Counted from the stretch's first letter, positions 1-8,754 are shown. The stretch: 64,000 bases of DNA from an uncultured Oscillospiraceae bacterium (GCA_944385435.1 CALWXG010000005.1:1-64000), one strand, 5' to 3'. Program-made: numbers and translations. The notes: a model not told the origin generated them from the letters alone.

Positions 1-35
1 TCGGCAACCTTCAGATAGCTTTCTTCCTGAATCAT
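1..35 (-). CDS. rplN: 50S ribosomal protein L14, N-terminus only
   Basis: Only the first 11 codons are in the window (MIQEESYLKVA), running off the left edge. They match the very conserved L14 start (MIQxxSxLxVADN). A GGAGG site lies just upstream (complement of 41-46) and rpsQ ends 16 bases before it, which is the canonical S10-operon order rpsQ-rplN. L14 binds 23S rRNA at the subunit interface. The call rests on position and these few residues. Confidence 0.85.
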   Translation of the reverse strand, partial: MIQEESYLKVA

Positions 36-50
36 ACTGGCACCTCCTTC

Positions 51-314
51 TTACTTCGCCTTCTCGATGATCTCAACCACGCGCCAGCGCTTGTCCTTGG
101 ACAGGGGGCGGGTCTCCATCACGCGCACGCGGTCGCCCACGCCGCACTGATTCAGCTCATCGTGGGCCTTCAGCTTATAGGTTCTCTTGACAATCTTCTT
201 GTACAGAGGATGGGCCACGCGGTCGGCGATGGCGACCACAACGGTCTTATCCATCTTGTCCGAAACCACCAGGCCGACTCTGGTCTTACGAGAAGAGGTT
301 CTCACTTCACTCAT
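51..314 (-). CDS. rpsQ: 30S ribosomal protein S17
   Basis: 87 aa, normal S17 length. Binds the 5' domain of 16S rRNA and is a primary assembly protein of the small subunit. Visible hallmarks are the [16 protein letters not shown] strand near residues 14-29 and the C-terminal [14 protein letters not shown] segment typical of S17. It sits between rpmC and rplN in the standard S10 operon order, with short gaps on both sides and a GGAGG-type ribosome site, so it is translated from the long S10 transcript. Confidence 0.98.
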   Translation of the reverse strand: MSEVRTSSRKTRVGLVVSDKMDKTVVVAIADRVAHPLYKKIVKRTYKLKAHDELNQCGVGDRVRVMETRPLSKDKRWRVVEIIEKAK

Positions 315-327
315 CGTTTAATCCTCC

Positions 328-525
328 TTATCGGCTCTGCTGCTCACGCAGGATGGTCTTGACGCGGGCGATATCCTTCTTGACTTCCGCAATGCGGATG
401 GGGTTATCCAGCTGGTTAGTGGCGTGCTGAAGACGGAGGTTGAACAGGTCCTTCTTCAGCTCCACCAGCTTGCTCTCCAGCTCGTTGGAGCTCATTTTAC
501 GGACTTCGTTAGCTTTCATCTTCAT
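328..525 (-). CDS. rpmC: 50S ribosomal protein L29
   Basis: 65 aa, the usual small size. L29 is a two-helix protein near the peptide exit tunnel, where it forms part of the docking site for SRP and trigger factor. The sequence shows the family pattern: an N-terminal helix ([20 protein letters not shown]), then the conserved [10 protein letters not shown] segment and a basic C-terminal helix. The start codon overlaps the rplP stop by four bases (522-525), indicating translational coupling within the S10 operon. Confidence 0.98.
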   Translation of the reverse strand: MKMKANEVRKMSSNELESKLVELKKDLFNLRLQHATNQLDNPIRIAEVKKDIARVKTILREQQSR

Positions 526-950
526 TCACCACCGTTCTCAACAGTCTCTTTCTTCACGATCTTGCACTTGACCGGCAGCTTGTGGCTGGCCAGACGCAGA
601 GCCTCGCGGGCCACTTCTTCGGACACGCCGGCGATCTCAAACATGACACGGCCGGGCTTGACCACGGCCACCCAGTACTCAGGAGCGCCCTTACCGGAAC
701 CCATACGGGTACCCAGGGCCTTCTTGGTCACGGGCTTGTCGGGGAAGATCTTGATCCAGACCTTACCGCCACGCTTGGTGTAACGGGTCATGGCAACACG
801 GGCAGCCTCGATCTGGTTGCCGGTGATCCAGGCGGGCTCAGTGGTGGCCAGGCCCCACTCGCCATAGGAAACGGTGTTGCCCCGGGTGGCGACGCCGGTC
901 ATGCGGCCGCGGTGGACGCGGCGGTATTTGACTCTCTTAGGCAGAAGCAT
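522..950 (-). CDS. rplP: 50S ribosomal protein L16
   Basis: 142 aa, normal for L16, which lies near the A-site and the peptidyl-transferase centre and organises 23S rRNA there. It begins [17 protein letters not shown] and contains [12 protein letters not shown] and [19 protein letters not shown], which are strong L16 signatures. Its start overlaps the last base of the rpsC stop and its stop overlaps the rpmC start, so the three genes are tightly coupled. Confidence 0.98.
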   Translation of the reverse strand: MLLPKRVKYRRVHRGRMTGVATRGNTVSYGEWGLATTEPAWITGNQIEAARVAMTRYTKRGGKVWIKIFPDKPVTKKALGTRMGSGKGAPEYWVAVVKPGRVMFEIAGVSEEVAREALRLASHKLPVKCKIVKKETVENGGE

Positions 951-1783
951 TACTGAGCGCCTCCTTCCTTGGGAGCAGCACCACGGTTGCCCGCGGGACG
1001 GTTTCCGCCCTGGCGGTTGAAGCCGCCCTGACGACGGTCGCCGCCCTGCCGGTTGAACCCGCCCTGACGGCGGTCGCCATCCCGGCGGCGGGGACGCTGC
1101 TCACGCTCTTTATAGTTCTTGGTATCGATGGTGCGGGGAGTGGTGCGCAGGGTCTGGGTCAGCACTTCGCCCTTGTAGATCCACACCTTGATGCCGATGC
1201 GGCCATAGGTGGTGGCAGCCTCGGCGAAGCCGTACTCGATGTCGGCCCGGAGGGTCTGCAGGGGGATGGTGCCGTCATGATACTGCTCGGTGCGGGCGAT
1301 CTCGGCGCCGTTGAGACGGCCGGAGGCCTGGACCTTGATGCCCAGGGCGCCCATACGCATGGCGCGGCCCATGGCGTTCTTCATGGCCCGGCGGAAGGCG
1401 ATGCGCTTCTCCAGCTGCTGGGCGATGTTCTCCGCCACCAGCTGGGCGTCGATGTCGGGGTTCTTCACCTCAACGATGTTCAGCACCACGCTCTTGCCCA
1501 GCTTCTTCTCCAGCTCGGCGCGCAGCTTCTCGATCTCCTCGCCGCCCTTGCCGATGACGATGCCGGGACGGGCGCAGTGGACATAGATGCGGATCTTGGC
1601 GTTGTCCCGCTCGATCTCGATCTTGGGCACACCGGCGGCGTACAGACGCTTCTTCAGCTCACGGCGGAGCTTGTAGTCCTCAACCAGGAGGTCACCCACT
1701 TTTTCATTGCGGGCATACCAACGGGAGTCCCAGTCTTTGATGACACCCACGCGCAGACCGTGGGGATTCACTTTCTGTCCCAT
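950..1783 (-). CDS. rpsC: 30S ribosomal protein S3 with tandem-repeat tail
   Basis: 277 aa from the [13 protein letters not shown] start, which has a GGAGGTC site upstream; an in-frame ATG 39 bases earlier lacks the family match and was rejected. S3 lines the mRNA entry tunnel. The KH type-2 domain (about 40-105, with [14 protein letters not shown]) and the C-terminal S3 domain to about 212 are intact. Unusual is a long Gly/Arg/Gln-rich tail from about 230, containing the 12-residue unit [12 protein letters not shown] twice in tandem and then a Pro/Gly/Ala end. Many S3 proteins are about 210-230 aa, so the tail is a lineage extension. Its function is unknown; it is probably disordered and RNA-binding. 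Confidence 0.97.
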   Translation of the reverse strand: MGQKVNPHGLRVGVIKDWDSRWYARNEKVGDLLVEDYKLRRELKKRLYAAGVPKIEIERDNAKIRIYVHCARPGIVIGKGGEEIEKLRAELEKKLGKSVVLNIVEVKNPDIDAQLVAENIAQQLEKRIAFRRAMKNAMGRAMRMGALGIKVQASGRLNGAEIARTEQYHDGTIPLQTLRADIEYGFAEAATTYGRIGIKVWIYKGEVLTQTLRTTPRTIDTKNYKEREQRPRRRDGDRRQGGFNRQGGDRRQGGFNRQGGNRPAGNRGAAPKEGGAQ

Positions 1784-1802
1784 TACTTTTGACCTCCTTC
1801 TC

Positions 1803-2135
1803 TCAGCGCTCTTTGACCACAACGGTCACGTGGGAAGTTCTCTTGTTGATGCGGTAGGCGCGGCCCTGGGCCCGGGGCATAAAGCGCTTGATGATGGGGC
1901 CGGGGGTGGCGTAGGTCTCCGCGACGTAGAGCTTCTCGGGGTCCATGCCGTGGTTGTTCTCGGCGTTGGCGGCCGCGCTCTTGACCAGCTTGGCCAGGGG
2001 CTCAGCGGCGGCCTTGGGGGTCAGGGCCAGAATGGCGCTGGCCTGTGCCACACTCTTACCGCGGATCAGATCGCACAGAATGCTGACCTTACGGGGAGAG
2101 ATGCGGATAAATCTCAGTGTTGCTTTCGCTTCCAT
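1803..2135 (-). CDS. rplV: 50S ribosomal protein L22
   Basis: 110 aa, normal. L22 has a globular part on the ribosome surface and a beta-hairpin that lines the exit tunnel, the site of macrolide-resistance mutations in other bacteria. The sequence has the family features: [22 protein letters not shown] near the start, NAENNHGMD in the middle and the [15 protein letters not shown] hairpin near residues 88-102. It lies between rpsS and rpsC with 15-20 base gaps, as usual in this operon. Confidence 0.98.
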   Translation of the reverse strand: MEAKATLRFIRISPRKVSILCDLIRGKSVAQASAILALTPKAAAEPLAKLVKSAAANAENNHGMDPEKLYVAETYATPGPIIKRFMPRAQGRAYRINKRTSHVTVVVKER

Positions 2136-2150
2136 TTTGCACTCTCCTCC

Positions 2151-2423
2151 TTACTTACCGGTCTTGCTGCCCGCATGGCCCTTGAAGGTGCGGGTGGGGG
2201 CGAACTCGCCCAGCTTGTGACCCACCATGTCCTCGGTGACGTAGACGGGCACATGCTTGCGGCCGTCGTGGACGGCGATGGTGTGACCCACGAAGGCGGG
2301 ATAGATGGTGGAGGCGCGGCTCCAGGTCTTCAGGACCTTCTTCTCGTTCTTCTGGTTCATCTCGTTGACCCGCTTCAGCAGCTCAGGGGCGCAAAAGGGG
2401 CCTTTCTTGATACTTCTGCTCAT
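2151..2423 (-). CDS. rpsS: 30S ribosomal protein S19
   Basis: 90 aa, normal. S19 sits in the head of the 30S subunit beside S13 and contacts the 50S bridge. It begins [19 protein letters not shown] and carries [41 protein letters not shown] across the body (quoted here as one family block, residues about 34-74), an almost invariant S19 stretch. It lies between rplB and rplV with a GGAGGC ribosome site. Confidence 0.98.
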   Translation of the reverse strand: MSRSIKKGPFCAPELLKRVNEMNQKNEKKVLKTWSRASTIYPAFVGHTIAVHDGRKHVPVYVTEDMVGHKLGEFAPTRTFKGHAGSKTGK

Positions 2424-2437
2424 CTTTCACTGCCTCC

Positions 2438-3271
2438 TTACTTCGCGTTGCGGCGCTTGACAATGAACTTGTCAGTGCGGTTCTTGGTCTTGCGGGTCTT
2501 GTAACCCATGGCGGGCTTGCCCCAGGGGGTCACGGGGCCGGGACGGCCCACAGGGCTCTTGCCCTCGCCGCCGCCGTGGGGGTGGTCATTGGGGTTCATG
2601 ACAGAGCCGCGCACGGTGGGACGCCAACCCATGTGGCGCTTGCGGCCGGCCTTGCCGATGTGGATGTTGGCCCAGTCGGTGTTGCCCACCTGACCGATGG
2701 TGGCCTTGCAGTTCTCGGGAACCAGGCGGACCTCGCCGGAGGGCAGACGCACCTGAGCCATGCCGTTCTCCTTGGCCATGAGCTGAGCGGCGGCGCCGGC
2801 GGAGCGGACCAGCTGGGCGCCTTTGCCGGGATGCAGCTCAATGCAGTGGATCATTTCGCCCACGGGGATGTTGGCGATGGGCAGGCAGTTGCCGGGCAGA
2901 ATGTCAGACTCGGGACCGGTCATGATGATGTGGCCGGCCTTCAGGCCCACGGGAGCCAGGATATAGCGGCGCTCGCCGTCCTCGTACTCGATGAGGGCGA
3001 TGTTGGCGGAGCGGTTGGGGTCGTACTGCAGATTGATGACCGTGCTCTTGCCCTCTTTGTCCCGCTTGAAGTCGATGATGCGGTACTTACGCTTGTTGCC
3101 GCCGCCGCGGTGGCGGACGGTGATGCGGCCGTAGCTGTTGCGGCCGGCGCTCTTCTTCAGGGTCTCCAGCAGGGAGCGCTCGGGCTTGGCCTTCTTGTCG
3201 ATGCCCTCAAAGGCAGACACAGTCATGTGGCGGCGGGAGGGCGTTGTGGGCTTGTAAGTTTTAATCGCCAT
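2438..3271 (-). CDS. rplB: 50S ribosomal protein L2
   Basis: 277 aa, full length. L2 is needed for subunit association and for peptidyl-transferase centre assembly. It shows the RNA-binding domain (about 35-125), the SH3-like second domain (about 125-200), and the conserved [13 protein letters not shown] block near 225-237 containing the histidine implicated in peptidyl transfer. Start [14 protein letters not shown] with a GGAGG site. It overlaps nothing and sits between rplW and rpsS. Confidence 0.98.
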   Translation of the reverse strand: MAIKTYKPTTPSRRHMTVSAFEGIDKKAKPERSLLETLKKSAGRNSYGRITVRHRGGGNKRKYRIIDFKRDKEGKSTVINLQYDPNRSANIALIEYEDGERRYILAPVGLKAGHIIMTGPESDILPGNCLPIANIPVGEMIHCIELHPGKGAQLVRSAGAAAQLMAKENGMAQVRLPSGEVRLVPENCKATIGQVGNTDWANIHIGKAGRKRHMGWRPTVRGSVMNPNDHPHGGGEGKSPVGRPGPVTPWGKPAMGYKTRKTKNRTDKFIVKRRNAK

Positions 3272-3285
3272 TTGTCGTTACCTCC

Positions 3286-3582
3286 TTACACCATGCCTTC
3301 GAAGAACTCGATGGACTTGGAATCCTCGGTCAGGGTGACCATGGCCTTCTTCCAGCTGGCGCGATGGCCGGCGGGATAGCGGCCCAGCCGCTTGGCCTTG
3401 CCGTACATATTCAGGGTGTTCACCTTTGCCACCTTCACGCCGAAGATCTCCTCAACGGCCTTGGCGATCTCAATCTTGTTGGCGTCCTTGGCCACCTCAA
3501 AGGTGTACTTCTTATAGGTGGCGGACTCCATGGACTGTTCGGTGACGATGGGGCGCTTGATGATGTCGTACGCGGTCTTCAT
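3286..3582 (-). CDS. rplW: 50S ribosomal protein L23
   Basis: 98 aa, normal. L23 is located at the exit tunnel and docks trigger factor, SRP and SecYEG. The N-terminal [14 protein letters not shown] and the following [19 protein letters not shown] are family hallmarks; the basic loop [18 protein letters not shown] near 63-80 contacts 23S rRNA. The start overlaps the last base of the rplD stop (3582), giving close coupling within the S10 operon. Confidence 0.98.
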   Translation of the reverse strand: MKTAYDIIKRPIVTEQSMESATYKKYTFEVAKDANKIEIAKAVEEIFGVKVAKVNTLNMYGKAKRLGRYPAGHRASWKKAMVTLTEDSKSIEFFEGMV

Positions 3583-4196
3583 TAGGCGAACACCTCCTCG
3601 ATGGTGGCCAGTGCAGCCTTGTCCACGATCAGCTGGTTGGCGTTGACAATGTCATATACATTGATCAGGTTGGCGGGAGTGGTCACCACGCCGGGAATGT
3701 TCCGGGCGGACTTGACCACGTTGGGGCAGCTGGTGACCACCACGGCCTTGCCGGCGCCCACGTTGTTCAGGAAGCCCTGGAAGGTCTTGGTCTTGATCTC
3801 ATCCATGCTCAGGCCGTCCACCACCAGCACGCTGCCGGCGGCAGCCTTGGCGGACAGGGCGGACTTCAGGGCCAGACGGCGGACCTTCTTGTTCAGGGTG
3901 TAGCTGTAGGAGCGGGGCTTGGGGGCAAACACGATGCCGCCGTGGGTCCACTGGGGAGCCCGGGTGGAACCCTGGCGGGCGTGGCCGGTGCCCTTCTGTC
4001 TCCAGGGCTTGCGGCCGCCGCCGGATACCTCGGCGCGGGTCAGAGCGGACTGAGTGCCCTGACGGCAGTTGGCCAGGTGGTTCTTGACCACGTCATGGAC
4101 CACATACTGGTTGGGCTCAATGCCGAAAACAGCCTCGGAGAGCTCGACCTCGCCGATCTGCTTACCGGCCATATCAAAAAGGTTAGCTTTAGGCAT
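3582..4196 (-). CDS. rplD: 50S ribosomal protein L4
   Basis: 204 aa, normal. L4 contributes an extended loop to the exit tunnel, and in E. coli it is also the autoregulator of the S10 operon at the leader RNA. The tunnel loop is recognisable as [19 protein letters not shown] (about 60-78), followed by [14 protein letters not shown]. This makes L4 the first candidate ligand for the structured RNAs in the rpsJ leader and the rpsJ-rplC gap, although autoregulation has not been shown here. Confidence 0.98.
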   Translation of the reverse strand: MPKANLFDMAGKQIGEVELSEAVFGIEPNQYVVHDVVKNHLANCRQGTQSALTRAEVSGGGRKPWRQKGTGHARQGSTRAPQWTHGGIVFAPKPRSYSYTLNKKVRRLALKSALSAKAAAGSVLVVDGLSMDEIKTKTFQGFLNNVGAGKAVVVTSCPNVVKSARNIPGVVTTPANLINVYDIVNANQLIVDKAALATIEEVFA

Positions 4197-4214
4197 TTGT
4201 CATTCTCTCCTTTC

Positions 4215-4940
4215 TCACTTGTTACGCGCAGAGGCCTTCTGGGGATTGACACGGGCAGAAGCCTTCTGCGGGTTGACGCGGCCGGAGCCCTCGGGGCCCT
4301 TCTTCTCGGCCAGCTTCTTCACGCTGGAGCGCAGGGCGACCACGCCGCCCTTGGGGCCGGGAACCGCGCCGCGCACGGCGATGACGCCCAGCTCCTCATC
4401 CACCTGGATCACGTCCAGGTTCATCACGGTCACCTGCTCGTTGCCCATCTGACCGGCGCCGATGTGTCCTTTGAACACGCGGGAGGGGTCAGTGCTGGAA
4501 CCCAGAGAACCGGGGTGGCGGGCCACAGGACCGCTGCCGTGAGTTTCCTTCAGACGGTGAGCTCCGCAGCGCTTGATGGCGCCCTGGTAGCCCTTGCCTT
4601 TGCTGATGCCGGTGATGTCCACCCGGTCGCCGGCGGCGAACACGGTGGCGGTGATCTCGTCGCCCACGTTCAGGTCGGCGGCGTTATCCAGCTTGAACTC
4701 CTTCAGGATGCGCAGCACCTTGCCGGACTTCTTGCTGTGGCCCACTTCGGGCTTGCTGAGCTTGCGCTCGGGGACTTCCTCAAATCCCAGCTGAACGGCG
4801 GTGTAGCCGTCCTTTTCCTCGGTCTTCTTCTGCACCACGGTGCAGGGACCCGCCTGGATGACGGTGACCGGGATGACCTTGCCGGCTTCATCGAAGACCT
4901 GGGTCATACCCACCTTCTTGCCGATAATGGCCTTTTCCAT
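4215..4940 (-). CDS. rplC: 50S ribosomal protein L3 with repeated basic tail
   Basis: 241 aa, against about 205-215 for typical L3. L3 initiates 50S assembly and its loop reaches the peptidyl-transferase centre. The start MEKAIIGKKVGMTQVFDE and the block HGSGPVARHPGSLGSSTDPS (about 155-174) are classic. After the normal end near residue 212, a tail contains the nonapeptide RVNPQKASA twice in tandem and then RNK. This tail and the S3 tail are both repeat-built extensions within one operon. Start has a GGAGG site; upstream is a 287-base gap to rpsJ holding a structured RNA candidate. Confidence 0.97.
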   Translation of the reverse strand: MEKAIIGKKVGMTQVFDEAGKVIPVTVIQAGPCTVVQKKTEEKDGYTAVQLGFEEVPERKLSKPEVGHSKKSGKVLRILKEFKLDNAADLNVGDEITATVFAAGDRVDITGISKGKGYQGAIKRCGAHRLKETHGSGPVARHPGSLGSSTDPSRVFKGHIGAGQMGNEQVTVMNLDVIQVDEELGVIAVRGAVPGPKGGVVALRSSVKKLAEKKGPEGSGRVNPQKASARVNPQKASARNK

Positions 4941-5014
4941 GTGTATTCCTCCTTATAAGGTTATTGGTCGGGAGAGTTACCCATTGGGCTGGTATTGCTC
5001 TCGCGACTTGACCC

Positions 5015-5187
5015 GTCCGCCTCAAAACGCGGCGGACTGCGGTACTGACAAAGTTGTCTTGCAGACCTTGGTCTCAGTCTGCTCCTGTTCTCACGCCTCG
5101 CCTGTTGGCAACGCGCGGCTCACGGGGGATCGTCGGGATCTTTTCGTCAGGCGAGGCGGGGCGGCGCAGACAGTACCGTGTGTACGG
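5015..5187 (-). ncRNA. structured RNA candidate between rpsJ and rplC
   Basis: The 287-base gap between rpsJ and rplC is far longer than the other gaps in the operon and contains nested perfect complementary arms. An 8-bp closing stem pairs 5040-5047 (CGGTACTG) with 5171-5178 (CAGTACCG). Inside it are a 6-bp hairpin 5061-5066/5077-5082 (GCAGAC/GTCTGC) and an 11-bp stem 5094-5104/5148-5158 (CGCCTCGCCTG/CAGGCGAGGCG). Outside, nearer rplC, is a 7-bp hairpin 5015-5021/5031-5037. A short hairpin 5176-5187 competes with the closing stem. This resembles a junction-type autoregulatory leader; family and ligand are unknown. Confidence 0.6.
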
Positions 5188-5227
5188 CAAGGCGCCCCAG
5201 CGAGGCATGGCGGAAAGAGACGGGCGA

Positions 5228-5542
5228 TCACAGTTTGATCTCGATCTCCACGCCGGCAGGAAGCTCCAGGCTCATCAGGGCCTCCACGGTCTTGGCGGAG
5301 GGCTTGACCACGTCGATCAGGCGCTTGTGGGTGCGGCGCTCAAACTGCTCACGGCTGTCCTTGTATTTGTGGACGGCGCGAAGGATGGTGACGACCTCCT
5401 TCTTGGTGGGCAGGGGAATGGGACCGGAGACGGCGGCGCCGCTGCGCTTGGCGGTGTCGACGATCTTCTCGGCGGCCTGGTCAATGAGCTGATGGTCATA
5501 GGCCTTCAGACGGATGCGGATCATTTCTTTCTGTGCTGCCAT
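5228..5542 (-). CDS. rpsJ: 30S ribosomal protein S10
   Basis: 104 aa, normal. S10 is in the 30S head and, with NusB, in the transcription antitermination complex. It starts [21 protein letters not shown]; a GGAGG site (complement of 5554-5558) fixes this ATG, and the longer in-frame reading upstream is leader. GPIPLPTKK and [15 protein letters not shown] are family hallmarks. It is the first gene of the S10 operon; unusually, it is separated from rplC by 287 bases. Confidence 0.98.
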   Translation of the reverse strand: MAAQKEMIRIRLKAYDHQLIDQAAEKIVDTAKRSGAAVSGPIPLPTKKEVVTILRAVHKYKDSREQFERRTHKRLIDVVKPSAKTVEALMSLELPAGVEIEIKL

Positions 5543-5864
5543 GTTGGATTTCCTCCTTAAGTCATACGAAGTTGACGATTGGTGGACCGGGGGCCGGTCC
5601 GCTGTCCTGTCACGCAGGGGCTGCTGCTTGCCGCAATCTTGCTCCTGCGGTTCTTCGTACGGTGAGAGATTTTCAGTACACGCTTTCGTGCGTATCACTC
5701 CCCGGCATGAAGAAAACCGGCGCAAAGCTGGCCGGTTCTGCCCATTCGCGGCGATATACGCCGTGCCTGAGTCTCTCAGCCGCCCGATTGTCGGACATAC
5801 TCCGCGGAAGTTACCTCGTTTCCGAGCAATCTCCCGCATCATCGCACTGCGCCCATGCAGGCGC
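5543..5864 (-). promoter_or_regulatory. long 5' leader of the S10 operon
   Basis: About 320 nt of untranslated leader lie between the promoter and rpsJ. It contains a 7-bp hairpin 5715-5721/5731-5737 (read on the minus strand as AACCGGC...GCCGGTT followed by TTCTTC, attenuator-like). Nearer the gene are a small hairpin with a CACG/CGTG stem around 5685-5700 and a CCGCA/TGCGG stem around 5635-5655. S10 operon leaders are autoregulated by L4 in enterobacteria; the mechanism here is unproven. Confidence 0.5.
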
Positions 5865-5870
5865 TCGATT

Positions 5871-5900
5871 ATTGTACAACAAACCGGCACTGAAAGTCAA
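5871..5900 (-). promoter_or_regulatory. sigma-A promoter of the S10 operon
   Basis: On the minus strand: -35 TTGACT (5895-5900), an 18-nt spacer, -10 TACAAT (5871-5876). It faces away from the S9 peptidase promoter at 6023-6051, so the two operons diverge from about 120 bases. Confidence 0.85.
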
Positions 5901-6022
5901 GCACTTTTTCTCTGCGCAACTCACGTTTTTTCCACGGTTTTGCGCCGCCACAACCCCTTGTGGTTGTACGTTTTCCACAGCACAAATCTGTCTGTCTTTT
6001 TTGGCGTTCTCTCGCTTTTCTC

Positions 6023-6051
6023 TTGACGGCGCCGCCGTTTTCAGGCACAAT
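6023..6051 (+). promoter_or_regulatory. promoter of the S9 peptidase gene
   Basis: -35 TTGACG (6023-6028), 17-nt spacer, -10 CACAAT (6046-6051), then a short leader and an AAAGGAG site before the ATG at 6090. Confidence 0.75.
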
Positions 6052-6089
6052 CGAACTATCCATCCCTCAACAGAGAAAGGAGTCTTCCC

Positions 6090-8075
6090 ATGAAACAACC
6101 TGTCGCCATCCGGGATTTCCTGTCCTTTGCCTTTGTCAGCAATCCCTCCTGGTCCCCGGACGGAACCCTGTGCGCCTTTGTGGTGCAGCAGGCGGACGAG
6201 GCAGAAAACCGCTACACCGGTGACCTTTATTTATATGAGGCCGCCTCCGGCGCCGTGCGCCGGCTCACCGCCCTGGGCGACGCAAAAAGCTACTGCTGGA
6301 CCAGCCGGAACACCCTGCTCTTCCCCGCCGCCCGGGACAAAGCGGACCGGGCGGCCATGGAGGCCGGTGAGCTGCGCACCGTCTACTACGAGATCAGCCC
6401 CACCGGCGGCGAGGCGGTGAAATCGTTCACCCTGCCTGTCACCGCCACCGGCCTGAAGGAGCTGGAGGACGGGCGCTTCGTAGTGTCCGTCTCCCACGAT
6501 CTGAACTACCCGGATCTGGACGGCCTGTCCGGAGCGGAACGGGCCGAGGCTCTGAAGGAGTACAAGTCCCCCGCCGTCCAGGTGTTTGAGGAACTGCCCT
6601 TCTGGGGCAACGGACAGGGCTATACCGGCGGCAAGCGCAGCCGGCTGTACCTCTATGACCGGGAAAAGGACAAACTCACCCCCATCACCAAGCCCAGCTG
6701 GGATGCGATGCTGACCCACGCCGCCCAGGGAAAGCTGGTGTTCAAAGGCGGTCCCCGGAAGGATGTGGCCCCCTTCTACAGCGGGGTGTATGTCTATGAC
6801 CTCGCCTCGAAAAAGACCGTCTGCATCCTCAAGCCGGGCAAGCTGAAAACCGGCCCTGCGGTGCTGCTGGACGGGGACACCCTGCTCCTGGCCGCCTCCT
6901 ACGGAAAATTCTACGGCACGGAGGAATACTGTCAATTCTACACCGCGGACATCGCCACCGGCCAGCTCACCCCGCTGGCTGATTACGAGGCCTCCATCGG
7001 CTACTCCACCGTGGGCAGCGACGCCCGGCTGGGCGGCGGCCAGGGCTGCAAGCTGGAGGGGGACAAGTTCTGGTTCCTCTCCACCGTAGGGGATCAGGGC
7101 AACCTGGTCTGCATGGACCGCCAGGGCAATCTCTCCACCGCCTTCGGCAAGGGCGGCAGCGTGGACAGCTTTGACGTGCAGGACGGGAAGGTGATCTTCG
7201 CCGGCTTCCAGGGTCAGGGCCTCACCGAGCTGTTTGACGGGGAGGGCAACCAGCTCACTCACTTCAACGACGCCTATCTGGCGGATCACGAGGTCTGCGT
7301 CCCGGAATACCACACCTTCACCGCCTCCGACGGCTTCGAGATCCACGGCTGGGCCATGAAGCCCCACGGCTGCCGCAAGGGCAAGACATATCCCGCCATC
7401 CTCCACATCCACGGCGGACCCCGCACCGTATTCGGAGACGTATTCCACCACGAGATGCAGATGTGGGCGGGCGCGGGCTACTTCGTCTTCTACTGCAACC
7501 CCCGGGGCAGCGACGGCCGGGGCAATGAATTCGGCGACATCTCCGGAAAATACGGCACGGTGGACTACCAGAACCTGATGGAGTTCACCGACGAGATGCT
7601 CAAAGCCTATCCCCAGGCGGACCCCAGCCGGGTGGCCGTGGTGGGGGGCAGCTACGGCGGCTTCATGACCAACTGGGTCATCGGACACACCCACCGCTTT
7701 GCCGCCGCCTGCGCCCAGCGCTCCATCGCCAACTGGGTGAGCTTCGAGCACACCACCGACATCGGCTACTTCTTCACCCCCTCCCAGATGAAAGCCACCA
7801 CCCGCACCGATGTGGAAAAACTCTGGTTCCACTCCCCTCTGCAATACGCCCCCAAGGCCAAGACCCCCACCCTGTTCATCCACTCCGAGCAGGACTATCG
7901 GTGCTGGATGAGTGAGGGGCTCAGCATGTTCTCCGCCCTGAAACTCAACGGCACCCCCACCCGTCTGGTGCTCTTCCACGGGGAAAACCACGAGCTGTCC
8001 CGCTCCGGCCGGCCTCAGAACCGTATCCGCCGAATGGAGGAGATTCTGAACTGGTTCAACCGCTATCTGAAATAA
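6090..8075 (+). CDS. S9 family prolyl-oligopeptidase-type peptidase
   Basis: 661 aa, no signal peptide, so probably cytoplasmic. The first 390 residues have the WSPDG-type beta-propeller pattern (first blade PSWSPDGTLCAFV) and the C-terminal 260 residues are an alpha/beta hydrolase. The catalytic triad is visible as Ser521 in GGSYGG, Asp602 in SEQDYR and His634 in GENHE; the oxyanion motif HGGPRT is near 450. This matches S9C acylaminoacyl-peptidase-like enzymes, which release N-terminal residues or dipeptides from small peptides. It is monocistronic, with its own promoter and terminator. Confidence 0.93.
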   Translation: MKQPVAIRDFLSFAFVSNPSWSPDGTLCAFVVQQADEAENRYTGDLYLYEAASGAVRRLTALGDAKSYCWTSRNTLLFPAARDKADRAAMEAGELRTVYYEISPTGGEAVKSFTLPVTATGLKELEDGRFVVSVSHDLNYPDLDGLSGAERAEALKEYKSPAVQVFEELPFWGNGQGYTGGKRSRLYLYDREKDKLTPITKPSWDAMLTHAAQGKLVFKGGPRKDVAPFYSGVYVYDLASKKTVCILKPGKLKTGPAVLLDGDTLLLAASYGKFYGTEEYCQFYTADIATGQLTPLADYEASIGYSTVGSDARLGGGQGCKLEGDKFWFLSTVGDQGNLVCMDRQGNLSTAFGKGGSVDSFDVQDGKVIFAGFQGQGLTELFDGEGNQLTHFNDAYLADHEVCVPEYHTFTASDGFEIHGWAMKPHGCRKGKTYPAILHIHGGPRTVFGDVFHHEMQMWAGAGYFVFYCNPRGSDGRGNEFGDISGKYGTVDYQNLMEFTDEMLKAYPQADPSRVAVVGGSYGGFMTNWVIGHTHRFAAACAQRSIANWVSFEHTTDIGYFFTPSQMKATTRTDVEKLWFHSPLQYAPKAKTPTLFIHSEQDYRCWMSEGLSMFSALKLNGTPTRLVLFHGENHELSRSGRPQNRIRRMEEILNWFNRYLK

Positions 8076-8093
8076 CCTCCGTTCTCCTCTCCC

Positions 8094-8135
8094 GCGCCCC
8101 GCCTGCTCCAAGCCGGAGCAGACGGGGCGCTTTCT
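8094..8135 (+). terminator. terminator after the S9 peptidase
   Basis: A 16-bp GC-rich stem (8094-8109 with 8115-8130, arms GCGCCCCGCCTGCTCC and its complement) is followed by TTTCTT. Strong intrinsic terminator. Confidence 0.92.
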
Positions 8136-8170
8136 TCCGGCCTTCCGTCTCATCTCGCTCATAACAAAAC

Positions 8171-8201
8171 AAATATTTATCGAATTACAATAAATATTTA
8201 T
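8171..8201 (+). promoter_or_regulatory. twin AT-rich palindromes overlapping a -35, possible operator
   Basis: AAATATTTAT occurs at 8171-8180 and again at 8192-8201, 21 bp (two helical turns) apart. Each has a palindromic AAATATTT core and the second overlaps the -35 of the next operon. In this GC-rich surrounding the pair stands out. The HTH protein encoded in the operon (8755-8988) is the obvious candidate to bind it; this is inference. Confidence 0.45.
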
Positions 8202-8229
8202 TGACGAATTCATTTCGGCGTGCTATAGT
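8201..8229 (+). promoter_or_regulatory. promoter of the DUF2975-HTH-lipoprotein operon
   Basis: -35 TTGACG (8201-8206), 17-nt spacer, -10 TATAGT (8224-8229); the gene begins at 8262 after an AAGGAGG site. Confidence 0.85.
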
Positions 8230-8261
8230 GGAGCCAGCCCAATCGAAGGAGGCCTGATAAC

Positions 8262-8741
8262 ATGAATCAGAAAAGTCTTGCCAACTGGTTGAAATGCATC
8301 CTGGCCGTGGCCGGCCTGTGCGCCCTGGCCGCCTGCGCGGCGTTGCTCCCCCTGGAGGGGCAGCGTCTGTGCGCACAGTACCCGGAATTCTCCAGCTGGT
8401 TTCTTCCCTGGCTGATCTTCCTGTGGCTGTCCAGTCTGCCCTGCTTCGCCGTGCTGGTACTGGGCTGGAAGATCGCCTCCAACATCGGGGCGGACCGGTC
8501 TTTTTCCCACGACAACGCCCGTCTGCTCCGGTGGATCTCCGCCCTGGCCGCCGGAGACGCCGTCTTCTTTTTCGCGGGAAACGTCCTGCTGTTCCTGCTG
8601 GGCATGAGCCATCCCAGCGTGGCCATCGCCTCCCTGGCAGTGGTGTTTGTGGGGGTGGCTGTGGCCGTGGGGTCGGCGTTGCTGTCCCATCTGGTTAAAA
8701 AAGCGGCCGCCCTGCAGGAGCAGAGCGACCTGACCATCTGA
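8262..8741 (+). CDS. DUF2975-type four-helix membrane protein
   Basis: 159 aa with four predicted membrane helices (about 11-30, 44-66, 88-113, 120-145) and short loops. Size, topology and an immediately downstream YozG-like HTH gene fit the DUF2975 family, usually found paired with such regulators in Firmicutes. The molecular function of the family is not known; a membrane component sensed by or acting with the regulator is plausible. The RBS AAGGAGG lies 8 bases before the ATG. It is the first gene of a three-gene operon with its own promoter. Confidence 0.75.
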   Translation: MNQKSLANWLKCILAVAGLCALAACAALLPLEGQRLCAQYPEFSSWFLPWLIFLWLSSLPCFAVLVLGWKIASNIGADRSFSHDNARLLRWISALAAGDAVFFFAGNVLLFLLGMSHPSVAIASLAVVFVGVAVAVGSALLSHLVKKAAALQEQSDLTI

Positions 8742-8754
8742 AGGAGGCCGGCAT

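Noticed and set aside
6231..8213. Long minus-strand open frame of 660 codons opposite the S9 peptidase
   Set aside because: Shadow of a GC-rich gene; low-complexity Gly/Val/His composition, no ribosome site, and the plus strand has all catalytic motifs.
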